A stretch of 64,000 nucleotides of DNA, taken from NCBI GenBank assembly GCA_007922305.1, contig ML677348.1, positions 20,151,327 through 20,215,326 of the forward strand, in the 5' to 3' direction. A program made the position numbers and the translations under genes. Source of the DNA: Dermatemys mawii. Lineage: Eukaryota; Chordata; Testudines; Dermatemydidae. The notes beneath the pieces were generated by a model. It was not told where the DNA came from. It did not search any database and saw only the letters and a list, made by a program, of their open reading frames with translations. Positions 49,701 to 58,517 of this stretch are shown here, in pieces; position 1 is the first letter of the stretch, and each line of letters starts with the position of its first letter.

Positions 49701-49971
49701 TACGAGTCCCCGCAAATGTAATGCACAAGTCAGCATAACTTTAGTACCAAGTCCAACAAGGAAAAATGCAGTATACAAACAAATAGTTATATAATATCGT
49801 GGAAGAAATTAACTCTACACAGCACTAAACTCCAAGCATGCACTTTACTTACAGATCTGCTGCAGTGTGATTATGTTGGAGAGGCAAGTTAAGAGTAGAG
49901 GTAGGCTCAGGTTGATCAACTTGGCCTTCTCGTTCCTTTGATTGCTTAATAAGATCAAACAGAGACGAATC
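31665..49971 (-). CDS. RB1: RB1, coding exons 18-27 (end of pocket A to C-terminus)
   Basis: The retinoblastoma protein is a nuclear repressor that binds E2F-DP through its pocket and C-terminal domain and is released by cyclin-dependent kinase phosphorylation. Ten exons join in phase to 1095 nt: 364 residues plus TGA. Kept pocket-B features: YGICKVKN with the LxCxE-groove tyrosine, and VFYN with the second groove tyrosine and asparagine. Kept kinase sites: [47 protein letters not shown]. The human T821 site is replaced by serine (LSPTK). The nuclear-localisation region KRSAE...[11 protein letters not shown] and cyclin-docking KRLRF are present. Exon 23 has one extra codon. Exons 1-17 lie beyond the window. 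Convergent to RCBTB2. Confidence 0.97.
31740..32470. other. RB1 intron 26, first part, nothing recognised
   Basis: AT-rich intron sequence before the hAT pair that starts at 32481; no open frame or repeat end noted. Confidence 0.4.
32481..32706. mobile_element. hAT-type MITE, older of a pair
   Basis: The left end cagtggttctcaacctttcc and right end ctcagaaacactg are inverted. The flanking 8 bases (gctgagaa and atctagat) do not match, so either the right border was rebuilt by the adjacent insertion or the duplication has decayed. Non-coding. Confidence 0.6.
32715..33120. mobile_element. hAT-type MITE, second of the pair
   Basis: The left end cagcggttctcaaactgtgg and right end gtttgagaattcctg are inverted; flanks atctagat (32707-32714) and atgtagat (33121-33128) match at 7 of 8. 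A (CA)n run lies at 32993-33008. The frame 32895-33101 inside is a by-product of GC-rich sequence. Confidence 0.8.
33130..37071. other. RB1 intron 26, remainder
   Basis: No coding exon was found. A hairpin repeat sits at 34198-34258. The longest frame, 35487-35927 minus (146 codons), has no recognisable family, no splice context and repeat-like composition, so I do not call it a gene. The rest is AT-rich and unremarkable. Confidence 0.4.
34198..34258. repeat. Inverted-repeat hairpin, ccattgaa type
   Basis: ctaactgctcccattgaa and its inverse ttcaatgggagcagttag are separated by about 25 bases, giving an 18-bp perfect stem. Related attgacttcaatggg-type sequence occurs at 44575-44665 and 63440-63505. 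Confidence 0.6.
37072..37121 (-). CDS. RB1: RB1 exon 26
   Basis: 50 bp, acceptor ttcgcag, donor gtaagt on the minus strand. It encodes [16 protein letters not shown] with split codons at both ends; length as in human. Confidence 0.96.
37480..37605 (+). repeat. Fragment of an inverted-repeat element also seen at 59125
   Basis: ggtaatatcttttcttggac, caacttctgttttgagctt and gagctcttcttcaggtctgg match the element at 59125-59290 in its first arm. Only one arm is present. Confidence 0.45.
37773..37915 (-). CDS. RB1: RB1 exon 25
   Basis: 143 bp, acceptor aatcccag, donor gtaggat. It encodes [20 protein letters not shown], then [18 protein letters not shown] and IEGQDEADG. It holds the bipartite nuclear localisation region, the cyclin-docking KRLRF and the RbC segment that contacts E2F-DP in the human protein. 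Confidence 0.97.
37916..38253. other. RB1 intron 24, nothing recognised
   Basis: Short intron without repeats I recognise. Confidence 0.5.
38254..38284 (-). CDS. RB1: RB1 exon 24 (31-bp microexon)
   Basis: Acceptor cttgacag, donor gtgagtg on the minus strand. It encodes [10 protein letters not shown] with a split Arg codon at its start; the 31-bp length is that of the human exon and too short for ordinary gene finders. Confidence 0.96.
38285..39334. other. RB1 intron 23, nothing recognised
   Basis: About 1 kb, AT-rich; no repeat ends or coding signal identified. Confidence 0.4.
39335..39501 (-). CDS. RB1: RB1 exon 23, one codon longer than human
   Basis: 167 bp, acceptor gtcatag, donor gttggt. 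It encodes [20 protein letters not shown], then [20 protein letters not shown] and [15 protein letters not shown]. It carries the kinase sites S780, S788, S795, S807, S811 and T826 in human numbering. T821 is replaced by Ser-Pro, and an extra Asn (GNNIY versus GNIY) accounts for the added codon. Confidence 0.97.
39611..39724 (-). CDS. RB1: RB1 exon 22
   Basis: 114 bp, acceptor ctttgtag, donor gtgagt. It encodes [20 protein letters not shown] and [18 protein letters not shown]. The VFYN residues are part of the LxCxE-binding groove of pocket B. Confidence 0.97.
40975..41756 (+). pseudogene. LINE endonuclease domain, decayed (inverted half)
   Basis: An AP-endonuclease-like fragment, read on plus. 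Open from about 41054 to 41473 ([34 protein letters not shown], where functional copies have GDFNARVG), then continued after a frameshift through [20 protein letters not shown] and [12 protein letters not shown] to about 41640. The Gly of GDFN is Glu here. Stops and shifts make it non-functional. It is not the host gene CFDP2, which shares this domain. Confidence 0.7.
41757..43440 (+). mobile_element. CR1 LINE 3' end, interrupted by a hAT MITE
   Basis: 5'-truncated CR1: [23 protein letters not shown] (AD of the FADDTKL motif changed), CRDLHLG, then [20 protein letters not shown] and LERVQWR, and the CR1 3' UTR ending ccaaccctgatattctatgattc. Several in-frame stops. The hAT at 42585-43292 splits the 3' UTR; joining the flanks restores ccttagaggtttttaaggt-like CR1 sequence. 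Confidence 0.85.
42585..43292. mobile_element. hAT-type element nested in the CR1
   Basis: The ends are cagtggttcccatgc and gtttgggaaccactg, inverted. Flanks ccttagag (42577-42584) and ccttaaac (43293-43300) match at 6 of 8. The 708-bp AT-rich interior has no transposase. Confidence 0.8.
43917..44056. mobile_element. 140-bp hAT MITE nested in the inverted LINE
   Basis: The ends cagtggagggcaacctgc and ggtggcccactactg are inverted, and both sides carry a perfect 8-bp duplication ccatagaa (43909-43916 and 44057-44064). Across the duplication the LINE frame continues [10 protein letters not shown], showing a clean insertion. Confidence 0.85.
44337..44441 (-). CDS. RB1: RB1 exon 21
   Basis: 105 bp, acceptor ttaatag, donor gtatgt. 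It encodes [20 protein letters not shown] and [15 protein letters not shown], a pocket-B helix pair with the LxCxE-groove tyrosine (SMYGIC) and lysine. The segment KELTNTNQE differs from mammalian KDLPHAVQE. The LINE insertion ends only about 20 bases from the donor. Confidence 0.97.
44575..44665. repeat. Tandem pair of a 33-bp attgacttcagtg unit
   Basis: tttgccattgacttcagtga is repeated with a 33-bp period (g at 44604 and 44637). The unit belongs to the attgacttcaatggg hairpin family seen at 34198 and 63440. Confidence 0.6.
44670..45251. other. RB1 intron 20, nothing recognised
   Basis: AT-rich remainder of the intron between exons 20 and 21; no exon or repeat end seen. Confidence 0.4.
45252..45397 (-). 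CDS. RB1: RB1 exon 20
   Basis: 146 bp, acceptor ttctcaag, donor gtaaca. It encodes (V)[18 protein letters not shown], then [20 protein letters not shown] and [10 protein letters not shown], the first pocket-B cyclin-fold helices. Confidence 0.97.
45398..46271. other. RB1 intron 19, nothing recognised
   Basis: About 0.9 kb. The segment 45500-45610 has a repeat-like look (ggtcccagatttagtctccg) but I cannot name it. Confidence 0.35.
46272..46417 (-). CDS. RB1: RB1 exon 19
   Basis: 146 bp, acceptor acatgcag, donor gtttgc. It encodes [40 protein letters not shown] and SLSLFYKK: the spacer with kinase sites S608 and S612 (human numbering) and the start of pocket B. The spacer is divergent, as is usual. 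Confidence 0.97.
46996..47430 (-). pseudogene. Tyrosine recombinase C-terminal fragment (DIRS-like)
   Basis: 144 codons, open. Residues 61-64 are HSTR (the HxxR box), W87 is followed by [10 protein letters not shown] with Y97. Spacing R64-W87 (23) and W87-Y97 (10) is that of the tyrosine-recombinase active site, where the tyrosine links to DNA. The first catalytic arginine should lie upstream and is not seen in this frame. Homologous remnants occur at 17185-17400 and 8040-8160. Called a fragment because the remaining retroelement genes are missing. Confidence 0.65.
47830..48325 (+). mobile_element. CR1 LINE 3' end
   Basis: It starts tactgtgtccagttttgggg and keeps the order gatgtggaaaaattggaaag, gcttgacaaagccctggctg, gggttggactagatgacctc, ending attctatgattctacga, the CR1 3' terminus. 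It parallels 42214-43440. Confidence 0.85.
48440..48850 (+). mobile_element. CR1 LINE 3' fragment, second subfamily
   Basis: It reads caactggagtattgtgccca, agaggggacatgataacagt, aaaggttgttaccaggagga, taggaaaaactttctgtcag. It diverges clearly from the copy just upstream and lacks the terminal attctatgattc end. Confidence 0.75.
49853..49971 (-). CDS. RB1: RB1 exon 18
   Basis: 119 bp, acceptor tttatttag, donor gtaagt. It encodes [20 protein letters not shown], then [19 protein letters not shown] and a split Leu codon (Met in human). This is the end of pocket A and start of the spacer. Confidence 0.97.
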
Positions 49972-52079
49972 CTAAATAAAGAAAAGCATAGTAAGAGAAC
50001 ATTAGCAAAGGAAACTGTCTATCTGACAAGAGTCACACCAACAATTGGGGCACTGTTCAAATGCTCTGTGTTTTTGTTTATTTCTAGTGTTCACTCTGCA
50101 CCCTTCCTCTGACAATGGCTTCAGTCAGCCAGTTCAAGGACATTCTGCCTCCTCCATAACCCTCAGTTAGGATTTGAAAAGGCCAGTGGGATGGACCTGT
50201 GCTCCTCCTCTTTTTTTGACTGGTCCTGTTCCAGTTCCAGTGCTGCCTGGCTTACTACAGCTACTACGTGTTAAATACACAAAGACTCAAGAGCACCAGG
50301 ATGTAGTTCCAAGGCAGTTAAGATCCCCTTTCAGATTGTAGGTTGATTACTGGTACTTTTGGACAAGGAGGAAGTCTGAACCATGCTAAGATCAAAGATA
50401 ATGGAGTGGTAATGGGGAAGGACAGTGGGAGGAGGGTACTAGTGGAGTGGAGAAGATGGATGAAACAAGGATCTCACAGTGTCATCATCAATAGCAGAAC
50501 ACCAGGTTCCTTACAGCTTATCTGTGAAATTGTTGGTAGAACTATATCGAAATACGTGAAAAACATATTCTTGCTTCGCACCATAGCACTAAACTAGTCT
50601 TGAAAATACAGAATTGCTGGATTTTTTGTCTATGTCTACTTCAGCAGGGGGCTCCTGCTTAACAATAATACTCTTTCAATAATGTGACACCAAAATCCAG
50701 CCACAAATATCAAGCCAGAAATAACGGAGAGAAGAGAGATGTATCTATTTATGTGGTGTTAAGCTTTGTATTGGGAGTGAAAAGGCATTATTGGTCAGTT
50801 AGTAAACAATGGCAGATATGGATGAGCAAAAAGTAGGAAGTCGGCATTTTCCTTCCCCAGTTTGAAGCAGAGGGCTTCAACACTGATGGACCCCACATTG
50901 TACGTATACTGAAAGTGTTGCTTGTCTGTTCAAGGTCCATCAAATTCTATGGATGAATGTGTTACTTATAAATGTACATGAAAAGACTGCAACGCATTTA
51001 TAATAGCAAAATTGACAAAGGAGTTTGTAACGTGAACACAGCACTGATTTGTAGGTTCACAAGCAAATATAAAATAAACTGATCATCCCAGCTACACCAG
51101 TCTGGCATAAAGGCAAAAAACATCAGACACTGGTATTCTTTTTTTTCCCTACAGCTCTGTTATTCTGAATGGGAATTGTAGTGTTGCAAACTCTTGAGAT
51201 TGTATTATAAATCTTGAGATATTTGCTGGGTGGAGGGTCCTCATGCCCTAGCACCTGGAGTCAGGTGACCTCAGCAGAATCTCAATTTTCATTTAAAAAA
51301 AAAAAAGAAGAAAAAGATTTTAGTTCTCATGGTTGTGGAGAAGAGCTTGAAAACATGAATTCTGCAGATTCAAAAACCAGAAGCCAAATAAAAAGAATCC
51401 AACATTTATTTTTCTTACAATCTCATGATTTCCAAGCCAGGATTTTTGACAATACCAGCACTGTCTAAACCATAGCAGAGAAATGATGCATAGTTACTGG
51501 CTCACAACCGCAGTTTTTTCTCAGTTATACAAGTACCTGCAGGCCAACCAGGTGATGGGGGCTGGCTTGCCTGACTTTTCTCAGTAACTACAAGTATTTA
51601 CATGACTGTATGATTTTCTTGCCTATTACACCTTTAGAACTCACATGTCCAAACAGACAACTGTTACCTCAGCTTCTCACTCTCCACCTATTTCAGGCCC
51701 CAATTCCTCTCAACAGCCTCTCCTGCTGTCAGTGCTGCTCGTGTCTCCTGAAGAAGGCTAAGTCTCCTTCCTTGAACAATTAGTCAATCATTTTTCAAGC
51801 TTCCCTTCTTCCCTTGACATGAGTAACAGCTCCACTAGCCAAGGGGGATGGGAGATTCAGATTTTAAATATCTATGATCAGGAAAATAGTCTCCTTGAGG
51901 AAAAAGGAGTAAGAAAAATGTATTAAAGCAAACAACTAGTCTAGGGGTGGAGAGAGAAAAGGAAAACAGAAAAGAGGAAGACCAAATTTCACCATAATGA
52001 GAGAGTGTCTAGTGGTTAAGCACATGGAAACAGGAGTGCTGGGTTCTTTCCAAGTAGCTTTTCTGCTATTTTTCCATCC
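49972..52079. other. RB1 intron 17, start of the visible part
   Basis: No exon was found. At 51180-51440 lies an interspersed repeat I know from reptile and bird sequence by appearance (gttgcaaactcttgagattg ... cacctggagtcaggtgacct), class unknown. Frames at 50343-50597 and 51214-51468 show no family. Confidence 0.4.
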
Positions 52080-52087
52080 CTTTAAAT

Positions 52088-52766
52088 CAGGGGTGGGAAA
52101 ACTATGGCCCCTGAGCTCCCAGCCGGGGAGGCTGTCCATGGCCCCTCCCTCAGTACTCCCCCTCCCCCGCAGTGTCAGCATTCCGTGCAGCCAGCACTCT
52201 GGCCCGCTGGCTCCAGCAGGGCCTGAGCGCCTGCTGCTCCGAGTGGTGTGGTAAGGGGGCAGGGCTGTGAGCTCTTGCTGGACAGCATGTCTAGCTCTGG
52301 CGGGCTGCCCGGCCTCCAGACATGCTGTTCTGAGCAGCATGGTAAGGGGGGGCTGGGGCAGAGAGCCCCGGGGGGCAGTCAGAGGACAGAGAGCAGTTGG
52401 ATGGGGCGGAGGTTCTGGGGGGCGGTCAGGGCATGGAGAATGGGGGGGGGTTGGCTAGAGCATGGGAATCCCGGGGGTCTGTCAGAGAGTGGGAGGGGGG
52501 ATAGGGGGCGGGGCAGTCAGGGGACAGGAAACAGGGGGGATTGGGTAAGTCTTGGGGGGCCAGTTAGGTGGGCGCCCCCCCGCCCGCCCCGCCCGCCGCC
52601 CCGGAGCGGCGGGGGGAGGTTAAATGCATTGGGAGTTCTGAGGGAGACAGTCAGGGGGCAGGAAGTGGGTGGAGGTTGGATACGAGGCAGGGCCAGGCTG
52701 TTTGGGGAGGCACAGCCTTTAGCAACCCCAATATGGCCCTCAGGCCAAAAGCTTTGCCCATCCCTG
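52088..52766. mobile_element. 679-bp hAT-type element with perfect target duplication
   Basis: The ends cagggGTGGGAAAACTATGG and agctttgcccatccctg are inverted, flanked by identical ctttaaat on both sides (52080-52087 and 52767-52774). The interior is very GC-rich, with a cccgcccgccccgcccgccg stretch at about 52577-52600 and G-runs at 52440-52560. The long plus-strand frame 52248-52772 spans the element and reflects composition only. Confidence 0.85.
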
Positions 52767-52774
52767 CTTTAAAT

Positions 52775-53375
52775 GTATTTGAGAGATTTTAATTTACTTT
52801 GGTTATAGACAGACTTGAATTATGTATTTGCCTTTGTTTTTCTCTATTTTCAAAAAATGAAATATATTAGTCAAATTATTTCTTTGGGGAATCTGATCTC
52901 TAGAATGCTAACTTTCTGCCTAGAACAATTTTTTGAGCCAAGGTATGAGCCACTGAATACAGGGGTTGATAGTGCAAGCACTCAGACTTAATTAGAGTAC
53001 AATACTCTAAATATAGAGACTTTTGAATGTGCAAGAACCGAGGGTCATTATCCACAAGTTCCAGTTGGAGTAATCAATGCTTTAAAAAAAGAATTTTGTA
53101 CCCAAAACTCAGTTTTATCTATTGATAAGGTTTATCTAAGTGACTTTTGTTTGAAAAGTAACTTCACTCACATTATCTGAGATGTTATACTGCTTCTCAA
53201 ATCTTTTAAACAGTATTTCAGATCAGCAGCCTCTCCCCACGTGAATACCCTTCACATGAACAGTTTTAGTGCACACATTTTTTAAAATGCCTGAGTCAAT
53301 TTATTGCTCAAGAATCTGACTGTCACTGGATACAATCATAGTACAAATTCAGATGACAAAATAATAACATTGCAT
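52775..53375. other. RB1 intron 17, nothing recognised
   Basis: AT-rich sequence without repeat ends or exon signals. Confidence 0.4.
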
Positions 53376-53379
53376 TTCT

Positions 53380-53570
53380 TTTAAGGACCTTAAAGTGCTA
53401 GCTAAGGTAATACAGCCCCATTTTATTGAGGTGGAAATGGAGACATGATCTAGTACCACTAACTTGTCAAAGGAGAAACAGCAATCCAGGGCGGAGACAG
53501 GAATAGAACCAAAGTTTGATTCTCAGTTGTCCTCCCCCCCGACTCTAACCATTAGACCATGCTGCCATGG
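53380..53570 (-). repeat. MIR SINE
   Basis: Plus-strand order cagccccattttattgaggt, acttgtcaaaggagaaacag, gcggagacaggaatagaacc, taaccattagaccatgctgc is the reverse complement of the MIR consensus. Confidence 0.8.
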
Positions 53571-54173
53571 TAATACCACTTTACTGAGTTCAGTTTTAAG
53601 AAGAAAAGTTTAACATATACACTCAACCAAAATTCAAATATCCCTTGAGCATCAGTAGCTTTCTGAACTAGATATACACAATTCAGAATTGCATTCATGA
53701 GGACTAGGTGCTTGTTTTGGTTTCAGAGTCCACCAATTACAACAATAATGCTTAATTTCTTTTAGGTTATTTGTGAAAGAAATCAAATATTTTTGAGTCT
53801 TTGTGAGGCTCAGAGTAAGAATAAGTAAATCTGTGAGATCGTTCACCTTAACAAAAAATTTTCTAATTCTTTAGGTACTACTTTTATCGTTGTTTAGCTT
53901 TCTTATAGGCTGTTGCTAAACTATCTGAAATATATAGTCTAACCAAACTTTTAAGCAACAAAAAATAATTATGAAATTGGTAAATAAAAATCAGAAATTT
54001 TAATATTAAGAAGCTATGAAATCTTTGGGAAATATTCAGTAATTAGATGTGTTCCTTTTATCCAAAGCAAGAATAGATCTGAAATTAACAGCTTTAAAAA
54101 GAAACTGCAAGAACTTGTTTCTAGCTACTGCTTTGTATTCACTCTGCCCTGTGGCAGCTATAAGGATTTAGAA

Positions 54174-54214
54174 CAGTGGTGGGCAACATGAGGCCCGCAG
54201 GTTGCCCAGCACTG
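54174..54214. mobile_element. 41-bp hAT remnant made of two inverted ends
   Basis: cagtggtgggcaacatgagg is followed at once by gcaggttgcccagcactg; the ends nearly touch. Flanks share only taga, so a duplication is not convincing. Confidence 0.55.
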
Positions 54215-56240
54215 GTAGAAGCTTCACTTTCATTTGCAAAGGCATTTCTAAAAGTCTAACAAAACCACTAGCATTCAGAACGGTGAAACAATTTAGGTCT
54301 GCCAAAACAAAATCCTGACTAACCCAATGATAACTTAATTCTCCAAACCTAAACCGCATAGCTCATAAAAGATTTGAAGATTAAGGACCATAATTTCCAA
54401 CCAACTGCATAGATCTTATCATGGTTTCATTGATTTAATATGGTTGCCGACCTTCAACTCTAGTTTAGTGACTCTACACACAGTTTGGAGTGAAAAGGAG
54501 TTGGATGCATGCAAAATATAACCCTATTTGGGCTTTTTTTCTGTATGGTTTCAGGGAAAGGAACAGTAACAAAAGCAGTATTGAGGATTTCATGCAGATG
54601 TTAATACAAGCTGATTTGTTTTAATTCTTTAACCCAAAATGTGTATATTGCTTGTTTATTTAACAGTACACTTTTTTGTACTTTATTGATCTGTTGGAAT
54701 AATACTACACTTGATCTCCTCTCTTTAACATTAACACAACACTAAATTAAAAAACAGAATACTACCATAGAGCTCTGTGGGAGCCTGTCTTATAAAGAAT
54801 TTTAATCCCTTCGGCTAGAAGCTAAGACTGTGGCAGATGGGTTAAGAAAAAACAGGAGACAAAGAAGCAGAAAAATATAATAATTATGATTACTCATTAG
54901 CTCAGACTAGATGAGAGAAGTTTTTTTCATGAGATTTTTTATTCCACATACCAGTATCATATATTTGTTATGCAAAAGTGAAAAATGATTAATTTGCACT
55001 ACATCCCCAGTTTAACTCCAGCAGAGCAATTCCTGCTTTTTACCAGTGCTGAATTTGGCTGCACATAACTTTTCATTCACCTCCCTGATTTTCCCAAATG
55101 TGAATACAGAGTCGCTAAACTAGACTTGAAGGTTGGCAGACATGTTAAACCAATGACACGATGGTAAGTCCTATCTATTCGGTAAGTATGTAAGCACTAA
55201 ATACAATTCATTTCTCAGTTATTTTCAAGCATCGAAAACTATACTAGACATCTCACACGAACAATAAAATATGATCAGCATCCCAAACAGCTTACAGCCT
55301 AAATTCAATAGAGCACTAGAAGTAAAGGTCTGACAACAAAGGAAGGAGACAATACCTATCAGAGAATGTTGTAACACAGAAACTGTTCTTGTTTCCTTTT
55401 CTTCACATTCATGTCTCATAGATAAGATAACAGAGTGATTTTTAGGATGGATATAAAGAAAGGAAGATTGATGAAGAGATCTGGAGAAGGCATTCCAAGT
55501 ACAATGGGAACTACAGAAGCAAGAGGCTCAAATTCATAGTTGCCCTATGTGATTTTTAGCAGCTAGACTGATGCAAAGGGGCTGTAGGGAGGTATAATAA
55601 TCACCTCACCATTTCTTAGGAATAGCCCTAGAACTGGGAGTGGGCAGGGTGTGTCTGCAGAGGAGGGGAATACCGTTTGGGAACCAGAGGTGGTGTAGCC
55701 GGGCTGTTATGTCAAGGCAGTTCTGCAGCCATTAATAGGGGCCACAGTAACAGGGTGCAAATTAGTGCTACACCAGGTGCACCCTGGATGTATCTAGCCT
55801 GAAGACATTTGAGAAACAAGGAGACAAAAGGCTAGCAGCATTAGCACAGTGAATCCAATCATTTGTAGGCAGCAAATAGATGGGAAAAGTCAGAGTTGCT
55901 ACAACTAAAAAAACTGGATCTATAAAATACTTTGTGCTTTTCCTGGCATTCGCGGAATAGGGAATCCAAACTCATTTCACTAGCCCTGCAAATCATTTTT
56001 TTACACATTTAAACTTTAACCACAAAGGTATGTTGCAGACCTTTAATGCAAGGATAGTGACTTTAGTTGTAAGTGGTAAACACTAATGGGGCTAGCTCAA
56101 AGATATTAAGCAAACCAGTGATAACATTCTGCAAACAACTTAGATAATGACTCAGCTGCCCTGTAGCTCTCTACTTGTGAGCAAACCTTCTACACAAATA
56201 ATTAAAAGAAAAACAATTGTCAATTGTGGCTCTTTGTAAA
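54215..56240. other. RB1 intron 17, nothing recognised
   Basis: AT-rich sequence. LPAR6, a single-exon receptor gene of about 340 codons expected on the plus strand of this intron, is not present here. Confidence 0.4.
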
Positions 56241-56669
56241 CTAGTGTGCCCTGACTAAGAACATCGCTACATTTGCGAGTTAGAGCACATTAAAGAATCC
56301 CCGTGCAGTCGAACTCACGACCGGCAAGGCACATAGAGCGCTCTGACTACGCGGCTAGAGCGCTCTTGGTAATCCACCTCGGCAAGTGGAATAATGTTTG
56401 ATGCGCCTCAGCTGGAGTGCTGCAGCACCAGTGTGAACGCCCTGGGCTGTTAATGCGCTCTGATGGCCTTCAGAAGTGTCCCACAATACCTGTTCTAGCC
56501 ACTCTGGTCATTATTTTGAACTTTACTGCCCTGCCCTCAGGTGACCAACTGTCAGACCCGCCCTTTAAATTCTCTGGGAATTTTGAAAATCCCCTTTCTG
56601 TTTGCTCAGCCAGGCAGGGAGTGCTCTCAGCAAATCTCTCCAGGTGACCTGCCTCCATGCCCCAGTAAA

Positions 56670-57150
56670 TCCCCAGCATGGAGCAGTGGCAAGGTGCTGG
56701 ACCTCATCAGTGTTCGGGGGGAGGAAGCTGTCTAGTCCCAGTTGTGCTCCAGCCGTAGGAATTATGATCCCTTTGGGGAGATATTAAGGGACATGATGGT
56801 AAAGGCCATGATGCAGTGCAGGGTTAAAGTGAAGGAGCTGCGGAATGCCTACCGCAAAGCCCGTGAGGCAAACAGCTGCTCCAGTGCTGCCCCCGTGACC
56901 TGCCAATTCTACAAAGAGCTGGATGCGATACTTGGGTGTGACCCCACCTCCACTCCAAGGACAACCATGGACACTTCAGAGGCCAGTTAAACAAGGCAGG
57001 AGGAGGAGGAGGAAAGTGGGAATGAGGGTGCTGAGGAGGAAGACACCCCAGAATCTCTAGATGCATGCAGCCAGGAGCTGTTCTTAAGTAAGGAGGAAGG
57101 TAGTCAGTCACGGCAGCCGGTGCTTGGGGAAGGAAGGACAAACACAAGAG
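56670..57150 (+). pseudogene. Myb/SANT-like DNA-binding gene of the Harbinger element
   Basis: The plus strand reads GKVLDLISVRGEEAV, a stop, SRRNYDPFGEI, MQCRVKVKELRNAYRKAREA, CQFYKELDAILGCDPTSTP and, after another stop, an acidic EEEEESGNEGAEEEDTPE. This is the trihelix fold that brings the transposase to DNA and nucleus in Harbinger systems. In-frame stops show it is dead. An older relative is at 180-1470. Confidence 0.7.
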
Positions 57151-57225
57151 GAAGTTCCCGGTAAACAGTTTTATTTTGGGAAGGAAATTATTCAGTGTGG
57201 GCTCTTGGGGCGAGGAAGTTTAGGG

Positions 57226-58511
57226 TTACATGCATGCCAAGATGCGGAACAGGGCATTGATGTTCTCTCTCTCATCGCGGTAATCAGCCTCAATGATCTC
57301 CTCAAAGGTCTCATCTAGAACTTGGGCAATGCGCTTGCACAGGTGTCCTGGGAGAGCCAGTGTGGTCCTTGTCTCAGTCAGGGTAACATGTCCGCACCAC
57401 TGTGCCGTGAGGGGCGGAGAAACCATTGCTGTACACAGGCAAGCTACATAGGGACCAAGGCGGAAGCCACATTGTAGAAGACGACCCTCCCCTGCTTCCC
57501 AAGTCGCCCTCAGCAGCGAGATATCTTCCAGGATGAACTCCAGGGGAAAATGTGGCAACAGTGTTCAGTGTAGGGTCCTATCGATGGCCCCTCCGCAGTT
57601 AGGGAAACCCATTTGTGCAAAGTCAGCCACAATGTCATGCACGTTACCCAGAGTCATGGTTCTTCTAAGCAGGATGTGATTAATGGCCCTGCAAACTTGC
57701 ATTAACACGATTCCAATGGCCAACTTTTCCTCTCCAAACTGGTTAGCGACCTATCAGTAGCTGCCTGGAATTGACAGCTTCCAGACTGCAATAGCCACCT
57801 GCTTCTCCACTGGCAGGACAGCTCTCAATCTCATGGCCTTGCACTACAGGGTGGGGACGAGCTCATCACACAGTCCCATGAAAATGCTTTTTCTCATCTG
57901 AAAGTTCTGCAGCGACTGCTTGTCATCCCAGACGTGCAGGACAAAGTGATCCCACTACTCAGTGCTTATTTCCCAAGCCCAAAAGCAGTGGTGAGTATGT
58001 CCATAAATGCCAGAAGCAATCTTGTATTGTATGCATTATTCAAGTTGATATCATCATTGGAGTCCTCACTGGCAGTTTGGAGCTTAAGGAGTAACTCAAC
58101 TGCCAAACGTGACATCCTGGCGAGACTTGTCCGCATAATCCTCGGCAGTTTGGGCTCCACTCCGACAGACCGAAAGGGAAGACAGAGCATGCAGTACAAA
58201 AAACGTTGAAAGATGGCGCCAAATGTGGACAGAAGCACAGGGATTGCTGTGATGAGCATGGGGCATTGGGACAGGACCCAGAATGTCCCCCCACCCGCTT
58301 CTCGTAAGCCACAGCACCAGAATGGGAAGAGGTGCTCTCTGTGAGATAGCTGCCCATAATGCACCGCTCCCAATGCCGCTGCAAGTGCCGCAAATGTGAC
58401 CACGCCAGTGCGCTTGCAGCTGTCAGCATGGACAGACTGCGGTACATTCCCTACTGCGTTCTCCGAAGGCTGGTTTAACTCAAAGTGCTCTACAGCTGCA
58501 AGTGTAGCCAT
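57226..58511 (-). pseudogene. HARBI1-like transposase, decayed and internally deleted
   Basis: Minus-strand pieces in several frames: an N-terminal region 58511-57966 (MATLAAVEHFELNQPSENAV start, 181 codons), then LDVWDDKQSLQNFQMRKSIF, PVEKQVAIAVWKLSIPGSY, and NCGGAID, the first DDE box with its Asp (normally followed by GTH; here R-T-L-H). Straight after comes a tail that ends RDERENINALFRILACM at 57226. The residues between the first and third DDE acids are missing, so the enzyme cannot work. Confidence 0.7.
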
Positions 58512-58517
58512 GCCCTA

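Larger units (their letters stand above)
56245..58517. mobile_element. PIF/Harbinger DNA transposon, decayed, two converging genes
   Basis: The terminal repeats are inverted: cgctacatttgcgagttaga at the left (56265) and tctacagctgcaagtgtagc at the right, ending gccatgcccta. The plus strand carries a Myb/SANT-like gene (56670-57150), the minus strand a HARBI1-like transposase (58511 to about 57226). This is the known two-gene layout of Harbinger elements. The 3-bp target duplication could not be read with confidence. Confidence 0.7.

Noticed and set aside
52248..52772. 174-codon frame in the GC-rich stretch
   Set aside because: It spans the end of a hAT element and its target duplication; G-rich sequence opens frames by composition.
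57966..58511. Host HARBI1 gene
   Set aside because: Inverted terminal repeats, a facing Myb-like pseudogene and missing catalytic residues show a transposon copy.
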